A DNA stretch of 64,000 bases from Rickettsiaceae bacterium (GCA_024236375.1 JACKKP010000001.1:41001-105000); one strand, 5' to 3'; counted from the first letter of the stretch, positions 29,656 through 38,346 are shown. A program made the numbers and translations. The notes: generated by a model from the letters alone, not told the origin.

Positions 29656-31068
29656 CTAATGTCTTGTTCTGCCTTGTTTATTTCTATTATAAATACTCTT
29701 GATACCAGAAGGAGCTTTCACCAAAGCTGTTGCGGCAGTTTGTGTAGCATTGTATATTCCTTTAGTAGCGCCAATTAATGACCCAGCTATTATTGCGGCC
29801 GATTTTTTCACAATTCGTGTTGCAATATTTGGTTTTTTCTTCAATTTTGCTTCTTGCTTTTCCAGTGAGCGCAACGTCTTTTTTGCCTCTTCTAATCTTT
29901 GTAGGGCTAGTTCTACATCTTCTTGATTGTCCTGATGTTGTAAGGCAGCATCGGCTGTTGTTTTAATGTGTTCAAAAGATAGTTCTTTTCCTTTATTAAT
30001 ATCTTGTGCCAAATTTTTTAATATAACTTTTGGATGATCTGTAGCTGTTTGATTATTTAGACTCTTTTGTTTTTCTAATAATGCTTTTTCAATTAAATTA
30101 ATTTTTTCCTCGTAGGTTTTGGCATTTTGGTACGGTATCTCATTACTGATTCCTAATGTGTTTGCTAAATTAGGCAGTTCTGTTTTATCTAATTGACCTT
30201 TAAGCTTTTCTATCTTAATACCTTCCGGGCTTTTGTCGTACATTTTTGTAAGCCTTTCTATTCTAGCTACTAAATCAGATTGAGCTGTGGCGTTTTTTTT
30301 GTTATTTATTCCTTTCATTAAGGATATACTGAGATTATAAGCTTCTGGTAGAAGTTCTTTCCACCTTTGATCCAGATTCTCTTGTATTTCACTATCCTTA
30401 GACATTAGATCTTTACTTAATTTAACGAGATAATCAATTTTTGCTTTATCGTCGAGTGAAGTATATTTTTCATTTTGTAAATGAGAATCGGAAATAGTCT
30501 GATCTTTACTTAATTTAACGAGATAATCAATTTTTGCTTTGCCGTCGAGTGAAGTATATTTTTCATTTTGTAAATGAGAATCGGAAATAGTCTGATAGTT
30601 CAATGAATTGGCTATTTCTATTTGATTTTGTACTATGTTTTCTAATTTTCTTAGTTGAGATTGTATATTATTTTCTTCAATATATTTGTTGAATAAGTGA
30701 AGTTTTTTTTTGAAACCAAGTTTCTGATAAGATTGATCTTGTGATAAATCAATAAATTGATCTTTATTGTTTGGGAAGTTTTGATCCAAAACTTTTAGTT
30801 GATTATTTACCAATGTTTCTAGTTCTATGAGCTCATTTCTCATCTCATTTGTGATGAAATTATAACCTTGTTTTGCTCCGTCCCTTACTCCAATTCCAAA
30901 GTTTTTGATAGTACCGCCCACACCATCGACTAATCCATATTCTGCAGCAGATTTTATTGCAGTTCCGACTTTAGATATTGTGTTTTTTGTTGAGGTCAAT
31001 ATTGATTTATTTTCTTTCTTAACTGCTGGAGGAGGGTTGTCTGTTTTATTATCTGTATCGTTCGTCAT
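29656..31068 (-). CDS. unrecognised coiled-coil protein with tandem repeats, candidate secreted/effector protein
   Basis: 470 residues without a signal peptide or a family I recognise. The N-terminus is lysine-rich and low-complexity, followed by a glycine-containing amphipathic stretch (about 30-75, SKVGTAIKSAAEYGLVDGVG). The middle is charged and helical, with two near-identical 31-residue repeats (ISDSHLQNEKYTSLD.KAKI..., about 160-220) encoded by 93-bp DNA repeats. Weaker relatives of the unit's second half recur at YQKLGFKKKLHLFNKY and YQNAKTYEEKINLIEK. The C-terminus has a hydrophobic segment (AAIIAGSLIGATKGIY) and a basic tail. It is a stand-alone gene. Such composition is common among rickettsial host-interaction proteins, but the function is unknown. 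Confidence 0.7.
   Translation of the reverse strand: MTNDTDNKTDNPPPAVKKENKSILTSTKNTISKVGTAIKSAAEYGLVDGVGGTIKNFGIGVRDGAKQGYNFITNEMRNELIELETLVNNQLKVLDQNFPNNKDQFIDLSQDQSYQKLGFKKKLHLFNKYIEENNIQSQLRKLENIVQNQIEIANSLNYQTISDSHLQNEKYTSLDGKAKIDYLVKLSKDQTISDSHLQNEKYTSLDDKAKIDYLVKLSKDLMSKDSEIQENLDQRWKELLPEAYNLSISLMKGINNKKNATAQSDLVARIERLTKMYDKSPEGIKIEKLKGQLDKTELPNLANTLGISNEIPYQNAKTYEEKINLIEKALLEKQKSLNNQTATDHPKVILKNLAQDINKGKELSFEHIKTTADAALQHQDNQEDVELALQRLEEAKKTLRSLEKQEAKLKKKPNIATRIVKKSAAIIAGSLIGATKGIYNATQTAATALVKAPSGIKSIYNRNKQGRTRH
30408..30593 (-). repeat. two tandem 93-bp repeats inside a coding region
   Basis: Units 30408-30500 and 30501-30593 are identical except for two adjacent-codon substitutions (ttatcg versus ttgccg), so the duplication is recent. 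93 bp is 31 codons, keeping the reading frame. The two units differ by one residue (D versus G in LD.KAKI). Confidence 0.95.
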
Positions 31069-31330
31069 GTTCGAATATTTTAAATCTGCTATATATTATA
31101 ATATTAAATTATTTTTCTGTGATTTGACATAATATTAACTTCTTAATAAATTTTTGACAATAATTTGTATTTTAATAGTGTCTTAATAGTCATATAAATT
31201 ATTAAGAAGTATAGTAAATAGAAAACGTAAAATAGATATAAATAACTTTCAACAAATATTAGAAGAGTAGTATCTAAAATAAAAGAAGCGAAATCTGAGG
31301 TCTATAAAATGTGTAGTATCAACCAATTTC
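31069..31330. other. gene-free spacer
   Basis: AT-rich gap between the divergent-from-nothing 5' end of the coiled-coil gene and the rpsD terminator. It should hold the promoter of the coiled-coil gene. No open frame, repeat or clear structured RNA was seen. Confidence 0.5.
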
Positions 31331-31372
31331 CTTAATAAAAAAGGCGCTGATAAATTAATAACAGCGCCTTTA
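31331..31372 (-). terminator. intrinsic terminator of rpsD
   Basis: Read on the minus strand, AAGGCGCTG pairs with CAGCGCCTT around a 12-base loop and is followed by a TTTTTT run. It begins about 22 bases after the rpsD stop codon. Confidence 0.85.
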
Positions 31373-31393
31373 TAAATATGGTAAGTATAAATA

Positions 31394-32011
31394 TTAATGT
31401 GAATAATATTCGACTATTTTACCAAAATTTGGCTGAAATGGATAAGGTATATCAGAAATCATAGGAATTCTAAGCAACTCACCAGACATTTTAGCAGGAT
31501 CTATTGCCAAATATTCTGGTACAGAACGAGATAGTTTTTGTACAGATTCCATAATTTTTGTTATGCCTTTTGATTGATCTTTAATTTCAATAATATCTCC
31601 GACCTTAACTCTTTGGCTTGGAATATTCACTTTTTTTCCATTAAGTCTCACATGGCAGTGAGAAACTAATTGACGTGCAGCAAAAATTGTCGGAGCAAAA
31701 TTAAGTCTATATACGATAATATCTAATCTCTGCTCAAGTAAACCAGCGAAATTTTCTGCTGTATTACCCTTCATTTTGGAAGCAATTTTGAAAGTGTTTC
31801 TAAATTGAGTTTCGGTAACACGACCGTAGTGATTTTTTACTATTTGTTTTGCATTTAAGTGCAAACCATAATCTGATACTTTACCTCTAGTGCCGGCACC
31901 ATGTTGTCCTGGGCGATAATTTTTTGTATGGAAAGGGTCTTTCTCATTTCCCCAAATACTAGTACCAAGTCTTCTACTTGCTTTGTATTTGGCTTTTATA
32001 ATCTTTGTCAC
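31394..32011 (-). CDS. rpsD: 30S ribosomal protein S4
   Basis: Nucleates 30S assembly on the 5' domain of 16S rRNA. The 205 residues show the N-terminal [14 protein letters not shown], the S4 RNA-binding domain [27 protein letters not shown] (about 92-118) with [19 protein letters not shown], and the typical C-terminus. No cysteine zinc knuckle is present (C- type). It is monocistronic here, with its own terminator. Confidence 0.98.
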   Translation of the reverse strand: MTKIIKAKYKASRRLGTSIWGNEKDPFHTKNYRPGQHGAGTRGKVSDYGLHLNAKQIVKNHYGRVTETQFRNTFKIASKMKGNTAENFAGLLEQRLDIIVYRLNFAPTIFAARQLVSHCHVRLNGKKVNIPSQRVKVGDIIEIKDQSKGITKIMESVQKLSRSVPEYLAIDPAKMSGELLRIPMISDIPYPFQPNFGKIVEYYSH

Positions 32012-32278
32012 TATTTAACCTGTATTAATCTTGAATATAAGAAAACTATAAATTTTGGTATGCAGTATATAAAAGCCTTTCGAAAAAGTCAATTAGCTTT
32101 TATAAAATTTTATGACTCTATTAATTCCTTATTCAAACTAGTTTTTTTTGGAGAACTCGAACTTTTATACACTTCATATGTAAATTTTATTATCGCACTC
32201 ACTTAAAAAATATTTATTACTTGAAACCGATCAAAAACTTACTGATAATCGGATATTATTTTAATAATTCCAAAATCT

Positions 32279-32803
32279 ATGAAAAAACAAATAGTTTATT
32301 GTAAGTTTATTCCAAGAGTTTTCGCTATTAGTTTTGATTTGCTGATTATCTCAGCGACTATTTCAAAAGTAATATCTCTGTTTTATAACATCATGTTTTA
32401 TTTTATGTTTAGGAATTTGTTCTCTAATGAAGAAAATTTGAATATGTGGAACGCGACACATATTGCTTCAATGTCAAAAGAATTTATAGAACAATTTGCA
32501 GCAGATCCTAATTCAATGCAGAAATTTCTGATATTACAGATTGCGACTTTTATTCCCCTATTTTGTATGATAGGTGGTTATTTTGTTTTCTTCTGGAGTA
32601 AATTTGAGGCAACACCAGGAGCAATGATTATGGGTATGAAAGTTGTAGATGCAGATAATTTAGAAACAGCAAGTACTAAAAATCTTATTAAACGTTATTT
32701 AGGATTTATGATAAGTATTATAGGTGCATGGTATATTTTATTTAATCCAAGAAGGATGGCGCTTCATGATAAAATTGCTAATACAGTAGTAATAAAAAAA
32801 TAA
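32279..32803 (+). CDS. RDD-family membrane protein
   Basis: 174 residues with four hydrophobic segments. The first helix reads FIPRVFAISFDLLIISATI, where the RDD-type arginine-aspartate pair appears as R..A..FD. The C-terminal part matches the family strongly: GGYFVFFWSKFEATPGAMIMGMKVVDA (about 103-129) and MALHDKIANTVVI. Function of the family is unclear; some members are proposed ion exchangers. It is a single gene, convergent with the MHS permease that follows (14-base gap). Confidence 0.85.
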   Translation: MKKQIVYCKFIPRVFAISFDLLIISATISKVISLFYNIMFYFMFRNLFSNEENLNMWNATHIASMSKEFIEQFAADPNSMQKFLILQIATFIPLFCMIGGYFVFFWSKFEATPGAMIMGMKVVDADNLETASTKNLIKRYLGFMISIIGAWYILFNPRRMALHDKIANTVVIKK

Positions 32804-32817
32804 TAATTAGTATTAAT

Positions 32818-34050
32818 TTATGAGTTGTAATTAATAATCTTATTGACAACAATAAAGGAAATTAACGCGAATATTGAGATATATATTATAGGAAATAATA
32901 TAATATTATAATTATTCATGACTGCCAGACATATGTAATTCGCAGTACCTGACATTAAAAGGGATCCTATGGTATGACCCAAACCTATGCCACGATATCT
33001 TTCTCTAGACTTAAATAACTTGATAATCACTCCATGAGCAAGAGCGTTGAATGGGGCTACTGCAATTGCAAGAAGTAACCATGACATTAGGGTGAGATTA
33101 AGTAATTGATAATTAATACCTAAAATCATAAATATTGCAGCAATAATGGCTAAAATTACACTTACTCTAAATACTAATTTAGCGCCATAATAATCTGCAC
33201 ATATTCCTGCAATAGGCATGGTTGTCCCAAAAGCAAGAACTGCTACTATAGAAAAAGTTTGAATAATATTTTTGCTTTCTTTTAATATTAAAGGTAAATA
33301 TTGTTTCATAAATATTATGGAGACTTGATAAGTAATACCAAATCCTCCTGAGAAAATAATAATTAAAATTAGCAATTTCCATTTTTTACGGACAAAATCA
33401 ATTAATTTATTAAATTCTATTGTATCTTTTTTTGCATCAATAAAATCAGGTGTTTCTTCTAAGAAATTGCGATAATACATAGTCACACAAGCAAGCGGTA
33501 GAGATAGTAAAAAAGGTACGCGCCAGCCCCATGATGGAAAAATAGATGAATTACAAAAATTTGTAATAGCAATTCCAAATAATAAACCTAGAACCCCCAT
33601 TGCTCGGGTAAGAGCAGAAGCTGTATAATGATATTTCTTACCTAAATGCTCTATGACATATATTGCTGCTCCATCATATTCGCCTGCTACAAAAAAACCT
33701 TGGAAGAATCTACACATAACTAAAATTTGTGTAGAAATTACACCTATACTATTATAATCTGGTAATAATCCAATAATTACTGTAGGTATGGCCATACCTA
33801 CTATAGTAATTTTAAGGCTTATACTTCTGCCATATTTATCTCCAATTTTGCTAAAAAATAAAGATCCTAAGGGTTTTGCCCAGTAAGAAACAGCATAAAC
33901 TGCAAAAATATATGTTAAACCAGTGAGATAATCTAATTGAGGAAAAAAGTGTTTTGCTAATATACTTGCTGAAAACCCATATAAACTATAATCATAATAT
34001 TCAACTATAGTGCCAAGAAAGGCAGCGGTAACTTTTTTTCTGCTAAACAT
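32818..34050 (-). CDS. MFS permease of the MHS/ProP-like type (second paralogue)
   Basis: 410 residues, twelve helices. Signatures are VEYYDYSLYGFSASI in helix 1 (about 16-30), KPLGSLFFSKIGDKYGRSISLK (helix 2 to loop), CRFFQGFFVAGEYDGAAIYVIEH in helix 4, and SWGWRVPFLLSLPLA. The KP in place of RP before LGS and the AGEYDGA sequence separate it from the paralogue at 14440, so it probably has a different substrate. It lies 12 bases downstream of gmk on the same strand. Confidence 0.82.
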   Translation of the reverse strand: MFSRKKVTAAFLGTIVEYYDYSLYGFSASILAKHFFPQLDYLTGLTYIFAVYAVSYWAKPLGSLFFSKIGDKYGRSISLKITIVGMAIPTVIIGLLPDYNSIGVISTQILVMCRFFQGFFVAGEYDGAAIYVIEHLGKKYHYTASALTRAMGVLGLLFGIAITNFCNSSIFPSWGWRVPFLLSLPLACVTMYYRNFLEETPDFIDAKKDTIEFNKLIDFVRKKWKLLILIIIFSGGFGITYQVSIIFMKQYLPLILKESKNIIQTFSIVAVLAFGTTMPIAGICADYYGAKLVFRVSVILAIIAAIFMILGINYQLLNLTLMSWLLLAIAVAPFNALAHGVIIKLFKSRERYRGIGLGHTIGSLLMSGTANYICLAVMNNYNIILFPIIYISIFALISFIVVNKIINYNS

Positions 34051-34062
34051 AGTTTTTTTTAT

Positions 34063-34617
34063 TTAAACTGTACTGAGGTTACGATATTGTTTTATAAGAG
34101 TAAGTATTTGCAGGACTGTTTTATCAAAGTCATCATTAACCAGAACATGGTTATAATATTTATTATTAGATATTTCCAATACCGCTGATTTTAATCGTCG
34201 CTGAATTGCCTGATTATCATCTTGATTACGTGCTCGTAAACGTTTTTCTAGTTCTTGCATTGAAGGGGGCATTAGAAATATTGTCAAAATTTTTACATGC
34301 GGCATTCGAGCAATAATTTGTTTTGCTCCTTGCCAATCTATGTCAAATAATACATCTTTACCTTTTTTCAATTGCTCTATAACAAATTTCTTAGGAGTGC
34401 CATAAAAATTACCATATATTTTAGCGCTTTCTATCAGATCTTGTTGTGATAATTGCTCTTTTGAGATAAAAAAATAATCCCGACCTTCTTGTTCTTGAGG
34501 TCTGGGAGTTCTCGTAGTTACTGAAATGGATTTGATTATATTATCGTCAATTGTGACTAGCTTATCTGCGATAGAGGATTTGCCCCCGCCTGAAGGAGAG
34601 GAAAGAATTATAATCAT
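34063..34617 (-). CDS. gmk: guanylate kinase
   Basis: Phosphorylates GMP to GDP. The 184 residues include P-loop SSPSGGGKSSIADKL (about 6-20), the GMP-binding VTTRTPRPQEQEGRDYFFIS (about 35-54), VLFDIDWQGAKQI, and the arginine pair of LEKRLRARNQDD in the lid. The length is slightly short but complete. The gene is followed by an MHS permease, probably in one transcript. Confidence 0.97.
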   Translation of the reverse strand: MIIILSSPSGGGKSSIADKLVTIDDNIIKSISVTTRTPRPQEQEGRDYFFISKEQLSQQDLIESAKIYGNFYGTPKKFVIEQLKKGKDVLFDIDWQGAKQIIARMPHVKILTIFLMPPSMQELEKRLRARNQDDNQAIQRRLKSAVLEISNNKYYNHVLVNDDFDKTVLQILTLIKQYRNLSTV

Positions 34618-34770
34618 AACGTTACTATTATAAAATAATTTTTGCCAAATTATATTGACTTCGTCAAGAAATATCCATCATATAATAATGTTAAAAATAT
34701 TTATATATAAAAAGATGATAATAACATAAACATACTGGGGAAATAATATTTTATGTTAGGTTTTGTAAAG

Positions 34771-34803
34771 AAAGTCAGTAATTAATTAAAGTTACTGACT
34801 TTT
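34771..34803 (-). terminator. hairpin, probable terminator of the LEA-like gene
   Basis: Inverted repeat AGTCAGTAA / TTACTGACT around a 10-base loop, located about 46 bases beyond the stop codon of the minus-strand LEA-like gene. The T-run on that strand is short and broken (TTTCTTT), so efficiency is uncertain. Confidence 0.5.
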
Positions 34804-34848
34804 GCAAAATTACTAAGATACATTAGTTGTAAAGCAATAATTGTATTA

Positions 34849-35424
34849 TTACATACCGAAAAAATTCTTAATTTTTTGCCATAGAGAAGGTTGAGATTCT
34901 TCAGTAGCGCCTTCAACAGTAGTCTCTGCATCAATTTCTTCTTGCTTTTCTTCAGAATCTTGATCTGCATCTGACTTCATATCTTGCATTTTATCGATAG
35001 CTTTGTCTTTATATTCAATTGCTTTCTCTTTGGTATATGCTGCTGCATCAACTGCTTTATCTTTTATACTGTCCATTGTATCGGTTGTCTTTTCTTTAAT
35101 TTCAGACGCTTTATCTTTTGTCGCTTCCCATGTATTGTGCGCAGCCTCATCTAATTTAGCACCTCTTTCTTTGGCTGCTTCTTCTGACTCTTCTAATTTT
35201 TCTTTTACTACATCTTTTGCTTCATGAGCTTTTTCAGACAAATATTCCTCACTGTTATGTGCTTCGTGTTTGATTTCTTCTTTGACTTCTGCAGCATGAG
35301 TTTCGATATTTTGCAATTGTTGTTGAGTATGTGCGTTATTATCGATTTTGTTCATATCAGTGGCAAAACTCGGTGACGACAAAAAAGTGAAGGTTGATAT
35401 TAGTAATAATGACCTGATTTTCAT
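34849..35424 (-). CDS. exported LEA-like charged coiled-coil protein
   Basis: 191 residues. A clear signal peptide (about 1-21, LLISTFTFLSSPSFA) precedes a region of almost pure charge/alanine repeats with an 11-residue-like rhythm (A..K..V.EK..E, KD.A.E..EK, KDKA.DAA..T..K). This is similar in composition to plant-type LEA and other amphipathic stress proteins. A short aromatic tail, PSLWQKIKNFFGM, ends it and could bind membrane. LEA-like proteins protect membranes or proteins during drying or osmotic stress; here the site would be the periplasm or outside. This is inferred from composition only. Confidence 0.7.
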   Translation of the reverse strand: MKIRSLLLISTFTFLSSPSFATDMNKIDNNAHTQQQLQNIETHAAEVKEEIKHEAHNSEEYLSEKAHEAKDVVKEKLEESEEAAKERGAKLDEAAHNTWEATKDKASEIKEKTTDTMDSIKDKAVDAAAYTKEKAIEYKDKAIDKMQDMKSDADQDSEEKQEEIDAETTVEGATEESQPSLWQKIKNFFGM

Positions 35425-35520
35425 AAAAATAGCTCTTTTAAATTTATCTAAAAATACTAATAAATTTAATAATGATTTCTGCTAAAAGTCAAGCAGTTTT
35501 AAAAGAGCATATCGGCATTG

Positions 35521-35859
35521 TTAAATAAGTATAGAGAGCAATAAGGTTTTATAAAAGAGAATCAGGATAGAGGTTAGGATCATGTCAAAAGATTTGCTAT
35601 AACGCTTGGTATTTCTGTGAAATCGAGCAAGATAATGTCTAATTAACGAATTTTTTGATTCAACAAGTGATGTTTCAGCTTTTGTAACAACATGCTGCTT
35701 AGCCAACTTATAATAACCATAACCTGAATAACCATCAGTACACATAATCTCAACCTTGTAACCCTTGCGCTCCAAACGTTGAGCCATCCTGACATAGACA
35801 AGCTTGCTATGAATCTTACTTACTACAATATCAATAATTTGATTCCTGTTTCTGTCCAC
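35521..35859 (-). CDS. IS1-family transposase, catalytic part (InsB-like frame)
   Basis: 112-residue frame beginning at an internal ATG. The real product is most likely a -1 frameshift fusion with the upstream frame. Upstream of the ATG this frame reads SQRAYVWIAV, continuing the catalytic domain. It shows MCTDGYSGYGYYK (second acidic residue) and the family signature ETSLVESKNSLIRHYLARFHRNTKRYSKS, of which the glutamate is the last DDE residue. It ends just inside the left inverted repeat. Confidence 0.88.
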   Translation of the reverse strand: MDRNRNQIIDIVVSKIHSKLVYVRMAQRLERKGYKVEIMCTDGYSGYGYYKLAKQHVVTKAETSLVESKNSLIRHYLARFHRNTKRYSKSFDMILTSILILFYKTLLLSILI

Positions 35860-36239
35860 AGCAATCCAAACGTAGGCTCTTTGACTTTTTTTTGATAATA
35901 AGTATATAGCTCATCTAGCTCCAGGATAGCTATCTCTTTTGCATCACTTGGAACTTCAGTGGTGCAAAGCTTTTCTTTTAACGCCTTGCCAAAACCCCTA
36001 ATCCAGTGCACAAGCAGAGAGGATGGTATGTTCTCTAATCTCTCTATAGAACGCAAACCAACACCTTCAGTATAAAGTTTTACCACTCTGATATGTTGCT
36101 GAATTGTATATTTAATTCGTTTATCACCCTCTCGAAACGTTTTTCCGCAGCACTTGCACAAAAAGCGTTGTTTACCCTTAACTTCACCATTTTTTACTGA
36201 TTTATCACTACCGCAATGCTTGCATAATATCATCTTCAC
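35823..36239 (-). CDS. IS1-family transposase, DNA-binding part (InsA-like frame)
   Basis: 138-residue frame beginning MKMILCKHCGSDK. It has a zinc finger (CKHCG...CKCCGKTF, about 5-34), a helix-turn-helix (HIRVVKLYTEGVGLRSIERL, about 49-68) and the first catalytic acidic patch ELDELYTYYQKK (about 107-118). At YYQKK the gene has an A_AAA_AAA slippery run (positions 35888-35895 on the plus strand as eight T). A -1 shift there joins it to the InsB-like frame, as in IS1. Without the shift, it ends shortly after. Confidence 0.88.
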   Translation of the reverse strand: MKMILCKHCGSDKSVKNGEVKGKQRFLCKCCGKTFREGDKRIKYTIQQHIRVVKLYTEGVGLRSIERLENIPSSLLVHWIRGFGKALKEKLCTTEVPSDAKEIAILELDELYTYYQKKVKEPTFGLLWTETGIKLLIL

Positions 36240-36310
36240 TACCTCGCAAAAACATCACAATACCATCCTTCCTTATACCTGTCTATATTTATTTAGCAAT
36301 GCCGCATATC

Positions 36311-36564
36311 TCTTTGAGAGTGTATACCATAGTCCTATGATATAAATAAACTGACAATAATTTAGAATATATAGGTCGATCAATATATTTATGTATAGAT
36401 TTTTACAATTGAGGAATATTGTGTATTTCTTATAGTAAATGACATTTTATCAAGACAGGTGAGTTAGCTTATAAAACACTGAATGGTTTGAATAAAATTA
36501 CTCTCATGCTTACCCAAAATATATCAAAGTGCTGAATATTTATTTTGATTTTTGAGAGAATAAC
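36311..36564. other. gene-free upstream region of the beta-barrel gene
   Basis: No gene or repeat is visible apart from the IS target duplication at its left edge. The region up to 36719 forms a leader of about 400 bases for the beta-barrel gene, long for this compact genome. It includes the palindrome described next. Confidence 0.5.
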
Positions 36565-36586
36565 AATGTGATATTTTTATCACATT
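36565..36586 (+). promoter_or_regulatory. perfect palindrome, possible operator or leader hairpin
   Basis: Arms AATGTGATA and TATCACATT around TTTT, 134 bases upstream of the beta-barrel start codon. TGTGA...TCACA is the half-site pattern of CRP/FNR-type regulators, although the 4-base spacing differs from the usual 6. It could also be an RNA hairpin. No T-run typical of a terminator follows. Confidence 0.45.
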
Positions 36587-36719
36587 AGGTACTGATTCAA
36601 CAGATTAAATTGTATTAAAGAAGATAAAGAGCTAGCATTTGGGTAATTTTTCCTGTAAATAATACTGTATGTTTTTTTTAAAGCATATTTAATCAAACTC
36701 TAAATTTTTAGGAGGAATA

Positions 36720-37400
36720 ATGAAAAAAATTCTTTTAACTGCAGCTATAGTAGCTGTTAGCTCTTCAAGTGCTCTTGCTACCGTAACAGCTGAAAAAGGT
36801 TGTTGGTATGCAAAAGCTAATGCTGGTGTTGCAAAACTTCAAAAGAACAGTGGATATAAAACCAAAACCGATGGTCTTGCTACTATCGCTGTTGGTTATA
36901 ACATAATGGACAATTTAAGAGCTGATTTAAGCTTAGATCACTTTTTTGATCCAAAATTCACTTTAGAAAATGCAACTGTCAAAAACACGCTAAAACTTGA
37001 CATGAATTCACTATTGGTAAATGTGTATGCAGACTTAGTTGATGCAAGCATGGCAAAAGTATTTGTTGGTGCTGGTGTTGGTGTTGCAAGAGTGAGTGGT
37101 AAATTTACTAACATGATCAAAGCGCAACCAGATGCAAGTCCGGCTATTGAAGCTTCAACAGTAGAGCATAAGATCAAATCAAATAAAGAATTTTCATATG
37201 CATTATATGCAGGTGTTTCTTCTGAAGTTGATCACGGTATATTTGCTGAGTTGACTTATGCTTACAAAGATTTTGGTAAACATACTAGTTATACAGTGAC
37301 TGATACTACTGTTACTCCAAATACTGTTACTACGCTAAAAGTATTGAATAAGAGATTAGCTAGCCATCAGGTAACTTTAGGTATGAGATTTGATATTTAA
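36720..37400 (+). CDS. outer-membrane beta-barrel surface protein
   Basis: 226 residues with a strong signal peptide (about 1-20, ending SSSALA) and a mature part like small OmpA/opacity-type barrels: CWYAKANAGVA, GLATIAVGYNIMDNLRADLSLDHFF, SLLVNVYADLV, KVFVGAGVGVARVSG, EFSYALYAGVSSEVDHGIFAELTYAYKDFG, and the last strand HQVTLGMRFDI. The alternation suggests eight strands, with threonine-rich variable loops (about 130-150 and 185-205). An excellent AGGAGGA ribosome site and a dedicated terminator imply high expression. It is a candidate surface antigen; the specific family is not certain. Confidence 0.8.
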   Translation: MKKILLTAAIVAVSSSSALATVTAEKGCWYAKANAGVAKLQKNSGYKTKTDGLATIAVGYNIMDNLRADLSLDHFFDPKFTLENATVKNTLKLDMNSLLVNVYADLVDASMAKVFVGAGVGVARVSGKFTNMIKAQPDASPAIEASTVEHKIKSNKEFSYALYAGVSSEVDHGIFAELTYAYKDFGKHTSYTVTDTTVTPNTVTTLKVLNKRLASHQVTLGMRFDI

Positions 37401-37437
37401 TTTAGTTTAGATACTCAAATAAATATTTAAGACGACC

Positions 37438-37477
37438 AACGCGTTATTTATGAAATATAAATAACGCGTTTATTTTT
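37438..37477 (+). terminator. intrinsic terminator of the beta-barrel gene
   Basis: AACGCGTTATTTAT pairs with ATAAATAACGCGTT around GAAAT-like loop bases, followed by TATTTTT. It lies 38 bases after the stop codon. Confidence 0.9.
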
Positions 37478-37828
37478 GCGATATAATAATTATTTTTTTA
37501 AGGTTTTTGTTATAGCTAGTTTAGCATTAATTAATATCTATCACTACAATATTTAAAATTAGTATTTTCTTTAACTCTCAAGCTAAATTACGTTCTTCAT
37601 TTTAAATGAAAACATTAGCCTAATTTATTGTTATTCATCATTAACAATAACTATGATGTATTTTACATTTTATACCAATATATAGAATTTATAACTTTTA
37701 ATGTTAATTTACTGTAGTTTACCTTTTTTAAAGGAAAGCGTCATAATGATCACATATAAATAAAAAAACTTCCATTTGTTAAAATTTATGGTATTATATA
37801 GGCTAAAATATCATCTCAAGAGGATAGT
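37478..37828. other. gene-free spacer upstream of carD
   Basis: AT-rich, no open frame with a ribosome site. It presumably carries the carD promoter; a TATTATATA stretch about 35 bases before the ATG is a possible -10 region. An AAGAGG ribosome site precedes the carD ATG. Confidence 0.45.
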
Positions 37829-38335
37829 ATGATTCATAAAGAAAAGTTTACAATAGGTGAAAAAGTAGTATACCCTTCACACGGAGTAGGTGAAATAATT
37901 GAAATAGAATCACAACAAGTTCTGGATACTATACTTAAAGTTTACGTCATTTCTTTCCCTCAAGATAAAATGACCTTAAAAGTTCCTGTTAACCGTGCTG
38001 AAAGCGCTGGCTTAAGAGCATTATGCTCTAAAAATGACATTCAAACCGTTTATTCTATTTTAAATGAGAAACCAAAACGCGGGAATAAAATGTGGAGTAG
38101 ACGCGCCCAAGAATATGAATTAAAAATTAATTCTGGTAAAATAGAGTCTGTTGCAGAAGTAGTACGTGATTTATATAAAAATGTAGATACTGATCGTTCA
38201 TATAGTGAAAGAACTATATATGAACAAGCATTAAATAGGCTTGCAACTGAAATTGCAATATTAGAAAAAGCCTCTATAGAAACTACCTCCGAAACTCTTA
38301 TAGAAATGTTAAAGGAAAAATTAGCAGTAGCATAA
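37829..38335 (+). CDS. carD: CarD-family RNA polymerase-binding regulator
   Basis: 168 residues: an N-terminal Tudor-like RNA polymerase interaction domain (FTIGEKVVYPSHGVGEIIEIE, about 6-26, and KMTLKVPVNRAESAGLR) and a helical C-terminal DNA-binding domain (about 75-160, KMWSRRAQEYELKINSG, ERTIYEQALNRLATEIA). CarD proteins bind the beta subunit and steady the open promoter complex, acting at many promoters. It is followed 11 bases later by def, so it may be co-transcribed with def-fmt. Confidence 0.93.
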   Translation: MIHKEKFTIGEKVVYPSHGVGEIIEIESQQVLDTILKVYVISFPQDKMTLKVPVNRAESAGLRALCSKNDIQTVYSILNEKPKRGNKMWSRRAQEYELKINSGKIESVAEVVRDLYKNVDTDRSYSERTIYEQALNRLATEIAILEKASIETTSETLIEMLKEKLAVA

Positions 38336-38346
38336 TTAAAATAGCC

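Larger units (their letters stand above)
35514..36303 (-). mobile_element. IS1-family insertion sequence, apparently complete
   Basis: 790-bp element with imperfect inverted ends starting GGCATTGTTAAATAA on the left and, on the complementary right end, GGCATTGCTAAATAA, similar over about 30 bases. It is flanked by a 7-bp direct repeat GCATATC (35507-35513 and 36304-36310), the mark of transposition. It contains two overlapping frames equivalent to insA and insB joined by a slippery A8 run. Intact ends, target repeat and frames suggest recent and possibly ongoing activity. It separates the LEA-like gene from the beta-barrel gene at 36720. Confidence 0.92.

Noticed and set aside
30408..30593. 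CRISPR array
   Set aside because: Two adjacent 93-bp units without spacers, in frame inside a coding region; this is a tandem duplication.
34782..34970. 62-codon basic minus-strand frame
   Set aside because: Overlaps the end of the LEA-like gene in another frame. Its Lys/Leu richness derives from the charged repeats, and there is no ribosome site.
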